A DNA stretch of 64,000 nucleotides from Mycobacterium sp. MYCO198283 (GTDB taxonomy: Bacteria; Actinomycetota; Actinomycetes; Mycobacteriales; Mycobacteriaceae), in NCBI RefSeq assembly GCF_021213805.1, contig NZ_JAJQJI010000002.1:1-64000 (forward strand). Reading direction: 5' to 3'. The position numbers were made by a program, and so were the translations under genes. Positions 19,535-28,252 of the stretch are shown in pieces (position 1 is the first letter of the stretch; each line of letters begins with the position of its first letter). The notes below the pieces were generated by a model. That model was not told where the DNA came from and did not search any database. It worked only from the letters and a program-made list of their open reading frames with translations.

Positions 19535-20706
19535 CGCACGCCTACGACCGGATCCCCTACCTCGTCGCGTTCGAGAACACCTCGGGCGTGCGCGACGTCT
19601 ACGGCGGCGTCGCCGAGATCACCGTCCTGGAGAGCCACCTGCTGCGGCCGCGGGACACACCCTCGCAGACCGTGCTGGTGTTCATGCACCCGATCGGTGG
19701 CGGCGCCTACCTGCCGATGATCAACGCGCTCGCCAAGGCCGGCCATCACGTCATCTACTGCAACAGCCGGTTTCGGGGCACCGACTCCGCGCTGTTGATG
19801 GAGAAGGTCGTCGAAGACCTCGGCGAGTGCGTCCGCGACGCCAAGGAGCGGCTCGGCTACGCGAAGGTGGTGCTGGCGGGCTGGAGCGGCGGGGGCTCGC
19901 TGTCGCTGTTCTATCAGCAGCAGGCGCAGCACCCGACCGTCACGGCGAGCCCGTCGGGCGACGGCCCGGACCTGACGCGGCTCGGGCTCATCCGGGCCGA
20001 CGGCATCATGTTGCTCGCCGCCCACGTCAGCCGGCACGGCACCCTGACCGAATGGCTCGACGGGTCGATCCTCGACGAGGCCGACCCGACGCAGCGCGAT
20101 CCCGAGCTGGACCTGTACGACCCCGCCAACCCGAACCAGCCGCCCTACACCAGCGAGTTCCTGGCGCGGTACCGCCAGGCGCAGCTCGACCGGAACCGCC
20201 GCATCACTGCCTGGGTGAAGCAGAAGCTGGCTGACCTCAAGGCGAACGGACGGCCGGCGGACGAGTTCGGGTTCGTCGTGCACGGCACCATGGCCGATCC
20301 CCGCTGGCTCGACCCGACCGTCGATCCGAACGAACGCGCCCCCGGCACCTGCTATCTGGGTGATCCTGCAGTGGTGAACAACGGCCCCGTCGGCCTGGCG
20401 CGGTTCTGCACGCTGCGCAGCTGGCTGTCGCAGTGGAGCTACGACGACGCCCACGCCGACGGGGTGCGGGCGGGCGCCGACATCGCGGTGCCGGCGTTGG
20501 TGATCGGCAACCTCGCCGACGACGCCTGCACGCCCAGCCACACTCGCCGGCTCTACGAGAGCATCGGCCACCCGGACAAGGAGATGTACGAGATCCCCGG
20601 CGCCAACCACTACTACTCGGGGCCGGGTCAGCGCGAGACGCTGCGCGCCGCGGTCGACATCTGCACCGACTGGTTGGCGCGGCACGGCTTCGTGGGGACC
20701 GCGTGA
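19531..20706 (+). CDS. Alpha/beta hydrolase
   Basis: This is a 391-residue protein with the nucleophile elbow GWSGGGS and an oxyanion-side segment FMHPIGGGAYLP. The late Asp (GNLADDACTPS) and His (GANHYYSG) complete a likely triad. The long middle section of about 150 residues is a lid-like insertion. It overlaps the dioxygenase gene by 4 bases and is followed by the CoA-transferase with another 4-base overlap, so all three are coupled. It may split a ring-cleavage product or an ester. The exact reaction is unknown. Confidence 0.8.
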   Translation: MTHAYDRIPYLVAFENTSGVRDVYGGVAEITVLESHLLRPRDTPSQTVLVFMHPIGGGAYLPMINALAKAGHHVIYCNSRFRGTDSALLMEKVVEDLGECVRDAKERLGYAKVVLAGWSGGGSLSLFYQQQAQHPTVTASPSGDGPDLTRLGLIRADGIMLLAAHVSRHGTLTEWLDGSILDEADPTQRDPELDLYDPANPNQPPYTSEFLARYRQAQLDRNRRITAWVKQKLADLKANGRPADEFGFVVHGTMADPRWLDPTVDPNERAPGTCYLGDPAVVNNGPVGLARFCTLRSWLSQWSYDDAHADGVRAGADIAVPALVIGNLADDACTPSHTRRLYESIGHPDKEMYEIPGANHYYSGPGQRETLRAAVDICTDWLARHGFVGTA

Positions 20707-21938
20707 GCCCTTCCGGGCGAGCGGAGCGACGGGCAGAGCCTTCCGGCGCGCTGGACGGCATCCGCGTCCTCGAGCTGGGAACGTTGATCGCCGGGCCGTT
20801 CGCGGCGCGGCTGCTCGGCGACATGGGCGCGGAGGTCATCAAGATCGAGCCGCCGGGTGCGCCCGATCCGCTGCGCACCTGGGGGCAGGCCGAGGTCGAC
20901 GGCCACCACGTGTTCTGGACGGTGCACGCGCGCAACAAGAAGGCCGTCACGCTCGACCTGCGCACGCCGGCCGGCCGCGAGCTGTTCCTGGAGTTGGTCG
21001 AGCGCTGCGACGTCGTCGTCGAGAACTTCCGGCCGGGCACGCTGGAGAAGTGGGACCTCGGCTACGACGTGCTGCGCCAACGCAATTCGGGAGTCATCCT
21101 GGTCCGGGTGTCGGGCTACGGCCAGACCGGGCCGGACGCCGGCAAGGCGGGCTACGCGTCGGTCGCCGAGGCGGTCAGCGGGCTGCGCCACCTCAACGGC
21201 TTCCCCGGCGGCCCGCCGCCGCGGCTGGCGCTGTCGCTCGGCGACACCCTGGCCGGCATGTTCGCCGCGCAGGGGGCGCTGGCCGCCCTCTACCGCCGGA
21301 CCGTGACGGGCATCGGGCAGGTGGTCGACGCCGCGCTCACCGAGAGCTGCCTGGCCGTGCAGGAGTCGACCATCCCCGACTACGACGTCGGCGGGGTGGT
21401 GCGCGGCCCGTCGGGCACCCGGTTGGAGGGCATCGCGCCGTCGAACATCTACCGCACCGCCGACGGCAGCTGGGTGGTGATCGCCGCCAATCAGGACACC
21501 GTGTTCCGCCGGCTGTGCACTGCGATGGACCGCCCGGATCTGGCGACCGACGCCCGGTTCGCCGACCACCTGGCGCGCGGACGCCACCAGGACGAACTCG
21601 ACGCGATCATCGGGGCCTGGGCCGCCGAGCGGATGCCCACCGACATCATCGACGTCCTCAGCGCCGCCGGGGTCATCAGCGGGCCGATCAACACCGTCGC
21701 CGAGGTGGTCGAGGACCCGCAGCTGCGCGCCCGCGGCATGATTGCCGACCACTTCGACGAGCGGTTGCAGCGCAACGTCAAGGGGCCCGGTGTGGTGCCC
21801 GTGCTCTCGGAGTCACCCGGCACGATCCGCAGCGCCGGCCCGGCCCGGCCCGGCCAGCACAACGACGACATCTACACCGGCCTGTTGGGGAAGACCCGCG
21901 ACGAGCTCGCCCGTCTGGCGGGCGAAGGAGTGCTGTGA
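20703..21938 (+). CDS. Class III (CaiB/BaiF) CoA-transferase
   Basis: This is a 411-residue protein. IRVLELGTLIAGPFAARLLG, DMGAEVIKIEPP and VVENFRPGTLEKWDLGYD are hallmarks, and the likely catalytic Asp is in GQVVDAALTES. These enzymes move CoA from one carboxylic acid to another. GTG 20703 overlaps the hydrolase stop. The first dozen codons (SGRAERRAEPSG) come from the same GC-rich repeat seen in the dioxygenase gene, so the N-terminus is extended. It would activate an acid made by the two upstream enzymes. Confidence 0.9.
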   Translation: MSPSGRAERRAEPSGALDGIRVLELGTLIAGPFAARLLGDMGAEVIKIEPPGAPDPLRTWGQAEVDGHHVFWTVHARNKKAVTLDLRTPAGRELFLELVERCDVVVENFRPGTLEKWDLGYDVLRQRNSGVILVRVSGYGQTGPDAGKAGYASVAEAVSGLRHLNGFPGGPPPRLALSLGDTLAGMFAAQGALAALYRRTVTGIGQVVDAALTESCLAVQESTIPDYDVGGVVRGPSGTRLEGIAPSNIYRTADGSWVVIAANQDTVFRRLCTAMDRPDLATDARFADHLARGRHQDELDAIIGAWAAERMPTDIIDVLSAAGVISGPINTVAEVVEDPQLRARGMIADHFDERLQRNVKGPGVVPVLSESPGTIRSAGPARPGQHNDDIYTGLLGKTRDELARLAGEGVL

Positions 21939-22831
21939 CCGAACACGTCACCATCCGCGAGGTGTGCCTGCGCGACGGCCTGCAGATCGAGACGCCCGTC
22001 CCGCTGCGCGCCAAACTCGACCTGCTGGCGGCGGTCGCAGCCACCGGGGTGCGGGAGGTGGAGGCGACGGCGTTCGTGTCGCCGTCGAAGGTGCCGGCGC
22101 TCGCCGACGCCGCCGAGCTGGCCGCGGCCCTCGGCGACTTCCCGGGCATCGATTTCTCGGCGCTGGTCGCCGGGCTCGGCGGCGTCAAGCGGGCGATCGC
22201 GGCGGGCATGCGGTCGCTGGAGTACGTGGTGTCGGCGGCCGACGGCCACAGCCGCGCCAACGTCGGCCGCGACACCGCCGAGTCCACCGCGCTGATCGCC
22301 GACATCGTGGCGCTCGCCCACGACAGCGGCGTGACGGTCGAGGTGATCGTCGCGACCGCGTGGGACTGCCCGTTCGACGGGCCGACGCCGCAGCGCCGCG
22401 TGCTCGATGTGGTCGCGGCAGCCGTGGCGCAGGGCGCCGACCGGCTGGCGCTCGCCGACACCATCGGCACGACCACCCCCCGGCGGGTCACCGACCTGGT
22501 GACCGCGGTACGGCCGCTCATCGGCGACCTGCCGCTGGGCGCGCACTTCCACAACACCCGCGGCGCCGGGCTCGCGAGCGCCTACGCCGCGGTGCAGGCC
22601 GGGATCGATCGGCTCGACGCCGCCGTCGGCGGGCTGGGCGGCTGCCCGTTCGCGCCCGGTGCGAGCGGCAACATCGCCACCGAGGATCTCGTCTACCTGC
22701 TGCGCGACTGCGGGATCACCACCGACGTCGACCTGCAGGCCGCGATCGAGGCCGCCCACGTGGCCGCCGCGGTCGTCGGCCACGATTTGCCCGGCGCCCT
22801 GGCGCGCGCCGGCGACCGGCTGCCGGGTTGA
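21935..22831 (+). CDS. Hydroxymethylglutaryl-CoA lyase-like enzyme
   Basis: This is a 298-residue protein of the DRE-TIM family. IREVCLRDGLQIE (catalytic Arg-Asp), HFHNTRG (metal-binding His pair) and GGLGGCPFAPGASGN (flexible-loop Cys) are all present, so it should be an active aldol-type lyase of HMG-CoA or a related 3-hydroxy-3-methyl acyl-CoA. GTG 21935 overlaps the CoA-transferase stop. The pairing of a CoA-transferase with a lyase suggests CoA activation followed by retro-aldol cleavage. Confidence 0.9.
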   Translation: MTEHVTIREVCLRDGLQIETPVPLRAKLDLLAAVAATGVREVEATAFVSPSKVPALADAAELAAALGDFPGIDFSALVAGLGGVKRAIAAGMRSLEYVVSAADGHSRANVGRDTAESTALIADIVALAHDSGVTVEVIVATAWDCPFDGPTPQRRVLDVVAAAVAQGADRLALADTIGTTTPRRVTDLVTAVRPLIGDLPLGAHFHNTRGAGLASAYAAVQAGIDRLDAAVGGLGGCPFAPGASGNIATEDLVYLLRDCGITTDVDLQAAIEAAHVAAAVVGHDLPGALARAGDRLPG

Positions 22832-22833
22832 CG

Positions 22834-23457
22834 GTGACCTCCCCTGCGCCCACGCTCGGCGCGAAGGGCCGCCAGACCCGGTCTGCGATCGAGCACGCCG
22901 CGCGCAAGCTCTTCGCCGAACGCGGCTTCCACGGCACCACGCTCGCCGACATCACGTCAGCGGCCGGCAAGTCGCCGGCAGTGTTCTACCGCTACTTCGC
23001 CGACAAGGAGGACCTGCTGTCGGCGCTCGCGCAGTCGTTCCTGCACGACGTCGTCGAACCGTCCGGCGGCTCGCTGCGGCTGCCGGAGTCACCGGACGAC
23101 GACGAGTTCTTCCTCACCGCCGTCACCGGCTACTGGAACATGTTCTCCCAGCACATCGGCATCATGATCGCGGTCGCGCAGCTCGGCGTCACCCAGCAGC
23201 GGTTCGCGGCGGTGCAGAACGAGTTCCGCCGCTTCGGCATGGACGTCGTCGCCGCCTCGGTGCGCCGCGCCCAGCAGCAGGGCTACGCCGCCGACCTCGC
23301 GCCGGATTCGGTCGCGCTCGCCATCGCCCTGCTCTTCGAACAGTTCACCGCCGTGCTGTTGCGCCCCGACGCGTCGGGGTTGGGCGTGACCATCGACGAC
23401 CGCGACGCGATCGCCACCCTCGCCACCATCTGGAAGAAGACGCTCTACGGCCGGTAA
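22834..23457 (+). CDS. TetR-family regulator within the catabolic cluster
   Basis: This is a protein of about 207 residues with an N-terminal helix-turn-helix (ARKLFAERGFHGTTLADITS, then AGKSPAVFYRYFADKEDLLS). The C-terminal ligand domain is typical in length. The start is GTG 22834 or TTG 22828, which overlaps the lyase stop. It lies in the same strand between the lyase and the acyl-CoA dehydrogenase, so it is part of the operon and may be autoregulated. Ligand probably a CoA ester. Confidence 0.9.
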   Translation: MTSPAPTLGAKGRQTRSAIEHAARKLFAERGFHGTTLADITSAAGKSPAVFYRYFADKEDLLSALAQSFLHDVVEPSGGSLRLPESPDDDEFFLTAVTGYWNMFSQHIGIMIAVAQLGVTQQRFAAVQNEFRRFGMDVVAASVRRAQQQGYAADLAPDSVALAIALLFEQFTAVLLRPDASGLGVTIDDRDAIATLATIWKKTLYGR

Positions 23458-23483
23458 CCGAACCGGCCGGGAAGGAGACCAGC

Positions 23484-24725
23484 GTGGATTTCGCACTGCC
23501 CGACCATCTTCCGCCCCTGCTGGCGGACATGGACGCGTTCATCGAGGCGGAGATCCTGCCGCTCGAACGCGAGCACCAGCAGTACTTCGACCGGCGCCGC
23601 GAGTTCGCCCGCACCGACGTCGAGCGCGGCGGCATCCCCGCCCGCGAGTGGGAGGACCTGCTCGACGAGATGCGCCGGCGCGCCGACGCCGCCGGGTGGC
23701 TGCGCTACGGGCTTCCCGCCGAGTTCGGCGGCCGCGGGGGCAGCAACCTCGACATGGCGGTGATCCGCGAGCACCTGGCGCATCGCGGGCTGGGGCTGCA
23801 CAACGATCTGCAGGACGAGTCGTCGATCGTCGGCAACTTCCCGCAGGTCATCATGATGGACCGATTCGGCACCGCCGAGCAGAAGCGCGACTGGATCGAG
23901 GCGATGCTCACCGGCGAGCGCTCGATGGCGTTCGGCCTGACCGAACCGGACCACGGCTCGGACGCCACCTGGCTGGAGACCCGCGCCGAGCGCGACGGGA
24001 CGGACTGGGTCATCAACGGCCGCAAGCGGTGGAACACCGGCGTGCACCGCGCGACGCACGACCTGATCTTCGCCCGCACCTCCGGTGAACCCGGACAGGC
24101 GACGGGCATCACCGCGTTCCTGGTGCCCACCGACGCGCCCGGCTTCTCCGTGCCGTTCTACTGGTGGACGTTCAACATGCCCAGCGACCACGGCGAGGTG
24201 CAGCTGCGCGACGTGCGGGTGCCGGCCGACGCGGTGCTCGGCGAGGTGGACCGCGGTCTCGAGGTCGGGCAGACGTTCCTGCACGAGAACCGGATCCGGC
24301 AGGCGGCCAGCAGCCTGGGCGCCGGGCAGTACTGCATCGACCGGGCGGTCGAATACGCCGGCGCCAGGCTGGTGTTCGGCAAGCCGCTGGCGGTCAACCA
24401 GGCGATCCAGTGGCCGCTGGTGGAGCTGCAGACCGAGGCGCAGATGGTGCGGCTGCTGGTCTATTACGCCGCCTCACACCTCGACCAGAACCACCACATG
24501 GAGGTGTCGGACAAGGTGTCGATGGCGAACTACCGCGCCAACCGGCTGGTGTGCGACGCCGCGGACCGGGCGATGCAGGTGTTCGGCGGGCTCGGGTACA
24601 GCCGCCACGAGCCGTTCGAGCACATCTACCGCCATCATCGCCGCTACCGGATCACCGAAGGCGCCGAGGAGATCCAGATCCGCCGGGTCGCGCAGCGGCT
24701 GTTCCGGTTCGGCAAGCGCACATGA
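23484..24725 (+). CDS. Acyl-CoA dehydrogenase
   Basis: This is a 413-residue protein. MAFGLTEPDHGSDATWLETR (flavin loop), RTSGEPGQATGITAFLVPTD and the end YRITEGAEEIQIRRVAQRLF, which holds the catalytic-type Glu, are visible. GTG 23484 has a good gaaggaga ribosome binding site. The subfamily is often encoded with a phosphotransferase and a DUF6285-type protein, as here. It oxidises an acyl-CoA whose structure cannot be deduced. Confidence 0.9.
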   Translation: MDFALPDHLPPLLADMDAFIEAEILPLEREHQQYFDRRREFARTDVERGGIPAREWEDLLDEMRRRADAAGWLRYGLPAEFGGRGGSNLDMAVIREHLAHRGLGLHNDLQDESSIVGNFPQVIMMDRFGTAEQKRDWIEAMLTGERSMAFGLTEPDHGSDATWLETRAERDGTDWVINGRKRWNTGVHRATHDLIFARTSGEPGQATGITAFLVPTDAPGFSVPFYWWTFNMPSDHGEVQLRDVRVPADAVLGEVDRGLEVGQTFLHENRIRQAASSLGAGQYCIDRAVEYAGARLVFGKPLAVNQAIQWPLVELQTEAQMVRLLVYYAASHLDQNHHMEVSDKVSMANYRANRLVCDAADRAMQVFGGLGYSRHEPFEHIYRHHRRYRITEGAEEIQIRRVAQRLFRFGKRT

Positions 24726-25687
24726 CCGACGTCGCGAGCAAGCTGCCCGACGTCCTGGCCGGCGTCGTCCCGGGGCCGGTGCAGGTGGCCGGGCTGCGGT
24801 TGCTCACCGGCGGCGCGAGCCGCGAAACCTGGGCGTTCGACGCTGTGACGGCCGACGGCGTCCGGCCGCTGATCCTGCGGACCGGCGAGCCCGACGGCCT
24901 GCACGCGGGCATGGAGTTGGAGGCGCACGCGCAACGGCTGGCCGCCGAGCAGGGCGCGCCGGTGCCGACCGTGCTGGCCGCCGACGATTCCGGTGGGCCG
25001 CTCGGCGTGCCCTATCTGCTCTGCGACTTCATCGCCGGCGAGACCATCCCGCGCCGGATCGCCCGGGCGCTGCGCGACGAGGACCGCCCGGCCCTGCTGC
25101 GGCAGTGCGCGCAGGCGCTCGCCGCGATCCACCGGGCCGACGTCACCGCCGGGGACATCCCGCCGCAGGACCAGCTCGCGCTGTGGCGGACCAGCCTCGA
25201 CGACATGGGCGACACCACCGCCACCTTCGAGTGGGCGCTGCGCTGGCTCGTCGCGAACCGCCCGGCGCCGACGCCGAGCGTGCTCGTGCACGGCGACTTC
25301 CGGATGGGGAACCTGATCGTCGACGGGGGCCGGCTCGCCGCGGTGCTCGACTGGGAACTCGTTCACGCCGGCGAGGCCGCCGAGGACCTGGCGTGGTTCT
25401 GCATCCGCGCGTGGCGGTTCGGCGCCCCCGCCGCCCTCGGCGCGGCCGGCCTGGGTGGGGTGTCGGAGTTCCTCTCGGCCTACGAGGCGGCGGCGGGCGC
25501 CGAGGTGGACCGCGCGGCGTTCCGGTGGTGGCTGGTGCTCGCCACGCTGCGCTGGGGAGTCATCTGCCGCTATCAGGCGCACCGGCACCTCTCCGGGGCG
25601 CACCGGTCGGTCGAATTGGCGACCATCGGGCGGCGGGTCTGCGAAACGGAGTGGGACCTGCTGGACCTGCTGACGGAGGCGTCATGA
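24722..25687 (+). CDS. Aminoglycoside-phosphotransferase-like kinase (APH fold)
   Basis: This is a 321-residue protein. The catalytic loop VLVHGDFRMGNLIVDGG and metal-binding AVLDWE are intact, so kinase activity is possible. It overlaps the dehydrogenase by ATGA and the next gene by ATGA. Related proteins are common beside mycobacterial and other actinobacterial acyl-CoA dehydrogenases, and in animals the ACAD10/11 proteins fuse the same two domains. It may phosphorylate a hydroxyacyl-CoA before elimination. Substrate unproven here. Confidence 0.87.
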   Translation: MTDVASKLPDVLAGVVPGPVQVAGLRLLTGGASRETWAFDAVTADGVRPLILRTGEPDGLHAGMELEAHAQRLAAEQGAPVPTVLAADDSGGPLGVPYLLCDFIAGETIPRRIARALRDEDRPALLRQCAQALAAIHRADVTAGDIPPQDQLALWRTSLDDMGDTTATFEWALRWLVANRPAPTPSVLVHGDFRMGNLIVDGGRLAAVLDWELVHAGEAAEDLAWFCIRAWRFGAPAALGAAGLGGVSEFLSAYEAAAGAEVDRAAFRWWLVLATLRWGVICRYQAHRHLSGAHRSVELATIGRRVCETEWDLLDLLTEAS

Positions 25688-26046
25688 CCACCCCCGAACG
25701 ACCTCCGATCCACGGCCGGCCCACCGCGGCAGAACTGGTCGCCGCCGTCGCGGAGTTCCTCGACACCGAGGTCCGCGAGCACTGCACCGGCGCGGTGGCG
25801 TTCCACGCCCGGGTCGCCGCGAACGCGCTGCGCATCGTGGAACGCGAACTCGTCGCCGCCGACGCCGCCGCCGCCGACGACGTGGCCACCGCGCTCGGCT
25901 GGCTCGGCTATCCCGACGAGCCCGCGCTGGCGGCCGCGATCCGGCGCGGCGAGCTCGACGGCCGCGACAAGGAGGTCACCGACGTGCTCCGCATCCTGGT
26001 CGGCCACCGGCTCGCGGCCGCGCATCCCGGCTACGAGCACGGCTGA
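25684..26046 (+). CDS. DUF6285-type small protein
   Basis: This is a 120-residue helical protein (RPTAAELVAAVAEFLDTEVR, then FHARVAANALRIVERELV). I recall this sequence type as DUF6285, nearly always found next to APH-like kinases of acyl-CoA dehydrogenase clusters. It overlaps the kinase gene by 4 bases, so it is probably a partner subunit. It is last in the cluster; a convergent gene follows after 4 bases. Confidence 0.7.
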   Translation: MTTPERPPIHGRPTAAELVAAVAEFLDTEVREHCTGAVAFHARVAANALRIVERELVAADAAAADDVATALGWLGYPDEPALAAAIRRGELDGRDKEVTDVLRILVGHRLAAAHPGYEHG

Positions 26047-26050
26047 GCGG

Positions 26051-26680
26051 TCATCGTCGGCGCAGCCGCACCAGCCATGCGGGCTCGTCGACTTCTGTGC
26101 CGACCGGCAACCCGAGGGCTACGGCGTGGAGGTCGGTGACCACACCGCGGTAGCTGGTCGTCGTCAGTTCCTCGATGTCCCAGTCGCGGCCGCCGAAGGC
26201 CTCGCGGATCTGCGCCTCGCTGACCTGCGGGCCGAAGCCGCGCCCGGCGTCCGAGAGCGCGAGTACGTGCACCGCACCGCCCGGACCGGTGACGCTGTGC
26301 AGGCTGCGGACGTAGCGGCGGCGGTCGGCGTCACCGAACACATGGAACAGCGCGCTGTCGACGACCGTGTCGAACAGCATGTCGCCCGGGAGGTCCAGCG
26401 CGTCGGCCACGGCGAAGCGGACATCCACCCCGCGCGCCGCCGCGTTCGCGCGGGCGCGCTCCACCGCGTGCGGGGCGAAGTCGACGCCCAGCACGTCGTA
26501 TCCGGCACGCGCCAGCAGGATGCTGTGTTCACCGGTCCCGCAACCGATGTCGAGAACCTTTCCGCGGATGTGTCCGTCACGCTCCAGCGCGACGATCGCC
26601 GGTTGCGGTTCCCCGATCACCCAGGGCGCCGTGCCGTGGGCGTAGAAAGCGTCGAATCGTTGTACGGCTGTGTCAGTCAT
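26051..26680 (-). CDS. Class I SAM-dependent methyltransferase
   Basis: This is a 209-residue protein. Motif I VLDIGCGTGEHSILLA and the following acidic residue in VLGVDFAPHAV form the SAM site. ATG 26680 is chosen; a TTG 21 bases further up is less likely. The end is 4 bases from the DUF6285 gene. A palindrome at 26695-26714 lies directly upstream. Small-molecule methylation, substrate unknown. Confidence 0.85.
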   Translation of the reverse strand: MTDTAVQRFDAFYAHGTAPWVIGEPQPAIVALERDGHIRGKVLDIGCGTGEHSILLARAGYDVLGVDFAPHAVERARANAAARGVDVRFAVADALDLPGDMLFDTVVDSALFHVFGDADRRRYVRSLHSVTGPGGAVHVLALSDAGRGFGPQVSEAQIREAFGGRDWDIEELTTTSYRGVVTDLHAVALGLPVGTEVDEPAWLVRLRRR

Positions 26681-26694
26681 GTCAGCAGTCTCAT

Positions 26695-26714
26695 ACCTCA
26701 ACGAATGTTGAGGT
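26695..26714. promoter_or_regulatory. Perfect palindrome between divergent methyltransferase and receiver genes
   Basis: Eight-base arms ACCTCAAC and GTTGAGGT flank GAAT. The site begins 14 bases upstream of the methyltransferase start and 62 bases before the receiver gene. A MarR- or TetR-type dimer would fit such a site. Confidence 0.6.
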
Positions 26715-26775
26715 CAAGGGTGCGACCCGGCGGATATGGCTCCGCTGCTGTCGCCGCGTCTCTAACATTGCGGCC

Positions 26776-27174
26776 GTGCCAGATCCCGAACCGCTGCGGA
26801 TCCTGGTCTACAGCGACGATCCGCGGACGCGCGAACAGGTGATGCTGGCGCTGGGCACCCGCATCCACCCCGACCTTCCGGAGCTCAGCTACCTCGAGAC
26901 GGCGACCGGTCCGATGGTGATCTCGCGCATGGACGCCGGCGGTATCGACCTGGCGATCCTCGACGGCGAAGCCACGCCGGTCGGCGGACTGGGTCTTGCC
27001 AAGCAGCTCAAGGACGAGATCGCCGACTGTCCGCCGATCCTGGTGCTCACCGGCCGCCGCGACGACGCCTGGCTGGCGACGTGGTCGGGCGCCGAGGCGG
27101 CCCTCCCCCATCCGATCGACCCCATCGCCCTGGCCGAGGTCGTCGCCTCGCTGCTGCGGCCGGCCGCCGGCTGA
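26776..27174 (+). CDS. Orphan receiver-domain protein (Rv3143-like)
   Basis: This is a 132-residue protein that is a receiver domain only. The acidic pair is in LVYSDDPRTREQ and the phosphorylation Asp in DLAILDGEATPVGG, followed by a Thr-containing ILVLTGRRDD. The conserved Lys before the last helix is replaced: the segment reads ALPHPIDPIALAEV where KP is expected. This may change phosphorylation. Located directly before the nuo operon as in M. tuberculosis, but ended by a terminator, so it is a separate transcript. GTG 26776 start. Confidence 0.85.
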   Translation: MPDPEPLRILVYSDDPRTREQVMLALGTRIHPDLPELSYLETATGPMVISRMDAGGIDLAILDGEATPVGGLGLAKQLKDEIADCPPILVLTGRRDDAWLATWSGAEAALPHPIDPIALAEVVASLLRPAAG

Positions 27175-27188
27175 TCGCCCGCTGACGA

Positions 27189-27219
27189 GGCGAAACTGCC
27201 TGCCGCAGTTCGCCTTTTT
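27189..27219 (+). terminator. Intrinsic terminator after the receiver gene
   Basis: GGCGAAACTGC and GCAGTTCGCC pair with one bulged base around a 5-base loop and are followed by TTTTT. It separates the receiver gene from nuoA. Confidence 0.85.
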
Positions 27220-27325
27220 GGCGACGCGCACACGACGGCCGCGATTTCGGAGCGACCGAGCCGATCGACGGACTACGCTGTGCTTCACCTCACATTGTCA
27301 GTCCAATGAGAGAGTGGTCACAAAC

Positions 27326-27691
27326 TTGAACGCCTATGTCCCGATCCTGGTGCTGGGGGCGATCGCGGCCGCCTTCGCGGTGGTGTCCGTGGTGATCGCC
27401 ACCGCAATCGGGCCCCGCCGGTACAACCGGGCCAAGCTCGCGGCCTACGAATGCGGCATCGAGCCGCTGCCCCGCCACGGCGGCGCGAGTCAGCAGCGGT
27501 TTCCGGTCAAGTACTACCTCACCGCAATGCTGTTCATCATCTTCGACATCGAGATCGTCTTCCTCTATCCGTGGGCGGTGTCCTTCGACTCGCTCGGCCT
27601 GTTCGGCCTCATCGAGATGGCGCTGTTCCTGCTCACCGTGTTCGTCGCCTACGCCTACGTCTGGCGGCGCGGCGGGCTGGACTGGACCTGA
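27326..27691 (+). CDS. nuoA: NADH-quinone oxidoreductase subunit A
   Basis: This is a 121-residue membrane subunit of complex I with three helices. It shows the family segment [14 protein letters not shown], then [20 protein letters not shown]. The start is probably TTG 27326 ([10 protein letters not shown] matches the mycobacterial MN-Y-PILVL start); GTG 27314 gives four extra residues. It opens the nuo operon. The region between the terminator and this start (about 107 bases) must hold the promoter. Confidence 0.95.
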   Translation: MNAYVPILVLGAIAAAFAVVSVVIATAIGPRRYNRAKLAAYECGIEPLPRHGGASQQRFPVKYYLTAMLFIIFDIEIVFLYPWAVSFDSLGLFGLIEMALFLLTVFVAYAYVWRRGGLDWT

Positions 27692-27694
27692 TCG

Positions 27695-28252
27695 ATGGGC
27701 CTGGAGGAACAGCTGCCCGGCGGCATCCTGCTCTCGACGCTGGAGAAGGTGGCGGGCTACGTGCGCGCCGGGTCGCTGTGGCCGGCGACGTTCGGGCTGG
27801 CGTGCTGCGCGATCGAGATGATGGCCACCGCCGGGCCGCGGTTCGACATCGCCCGGTTCGGCATGGAGCGGTTCTCCGCCACACCCCGACAGGCCGACCT
27901 CATGATCGTCGCGGGCCGGGTCAGCCAGAAGATGGCGCCGGTGCTGCGCCAGGTCTACGACCAGATGGCCGAGCCGAAATGGGTGCTGGCCATGGGGGTC
28001 TGCGCGTCGTCGGGCGGGATGTTCAACAACTACGCGGTGGTGCAGGGCGTCGACCACGTGGTGCCGGTGGACATCTACCTCCCGGGTTGTCCGCCGCGGC
28101 CGGAGATGCTGCTGAACGCAATCCTCAAGCTGCACGCCAAGATCCAGGAGATGCCGCTGGGCGTCAACCGCTCGGAGGCAATCGCCGCCGCGGAGGCAGC
28201 CGCGTTGGCGGCCCCGGCGACCATCCCGCTGACGGGGCTGCTCCGACCGTGA
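27695..28252 (+). CDS. nuoB: NADH-quinone oxidoreductase subunit B
   Basis: This is a 185-residue protein that binds the N2 iron-sulphur cluster next to the quinone site. The Cys pair is in [13 protein letters not shown], with further Cys in [12 protein letters not shown] and [10 protein letters not shown]. It lies 3 bases after nuoA. The C-terminal tail is Ala-rich and poorly conserved, as in other mycobacteria. Confidence 0.97.
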   Translation: MGLEEQLPGGILLSTLEKVAGYVRAGSLWPATFGLACCAIEMMATAGPRFDIARFGMERFSATPRQADLMIVAGRVSQKMAPVLRQVYDQMAEPKWVLAMGVCASSGGMFNNYAVVQGVDHVVPVDIYLPGCPPRPEMLLNAILKLHAKIQEMPLGVNRSEAIAAAEAAALAAPATIPLTGLLRP

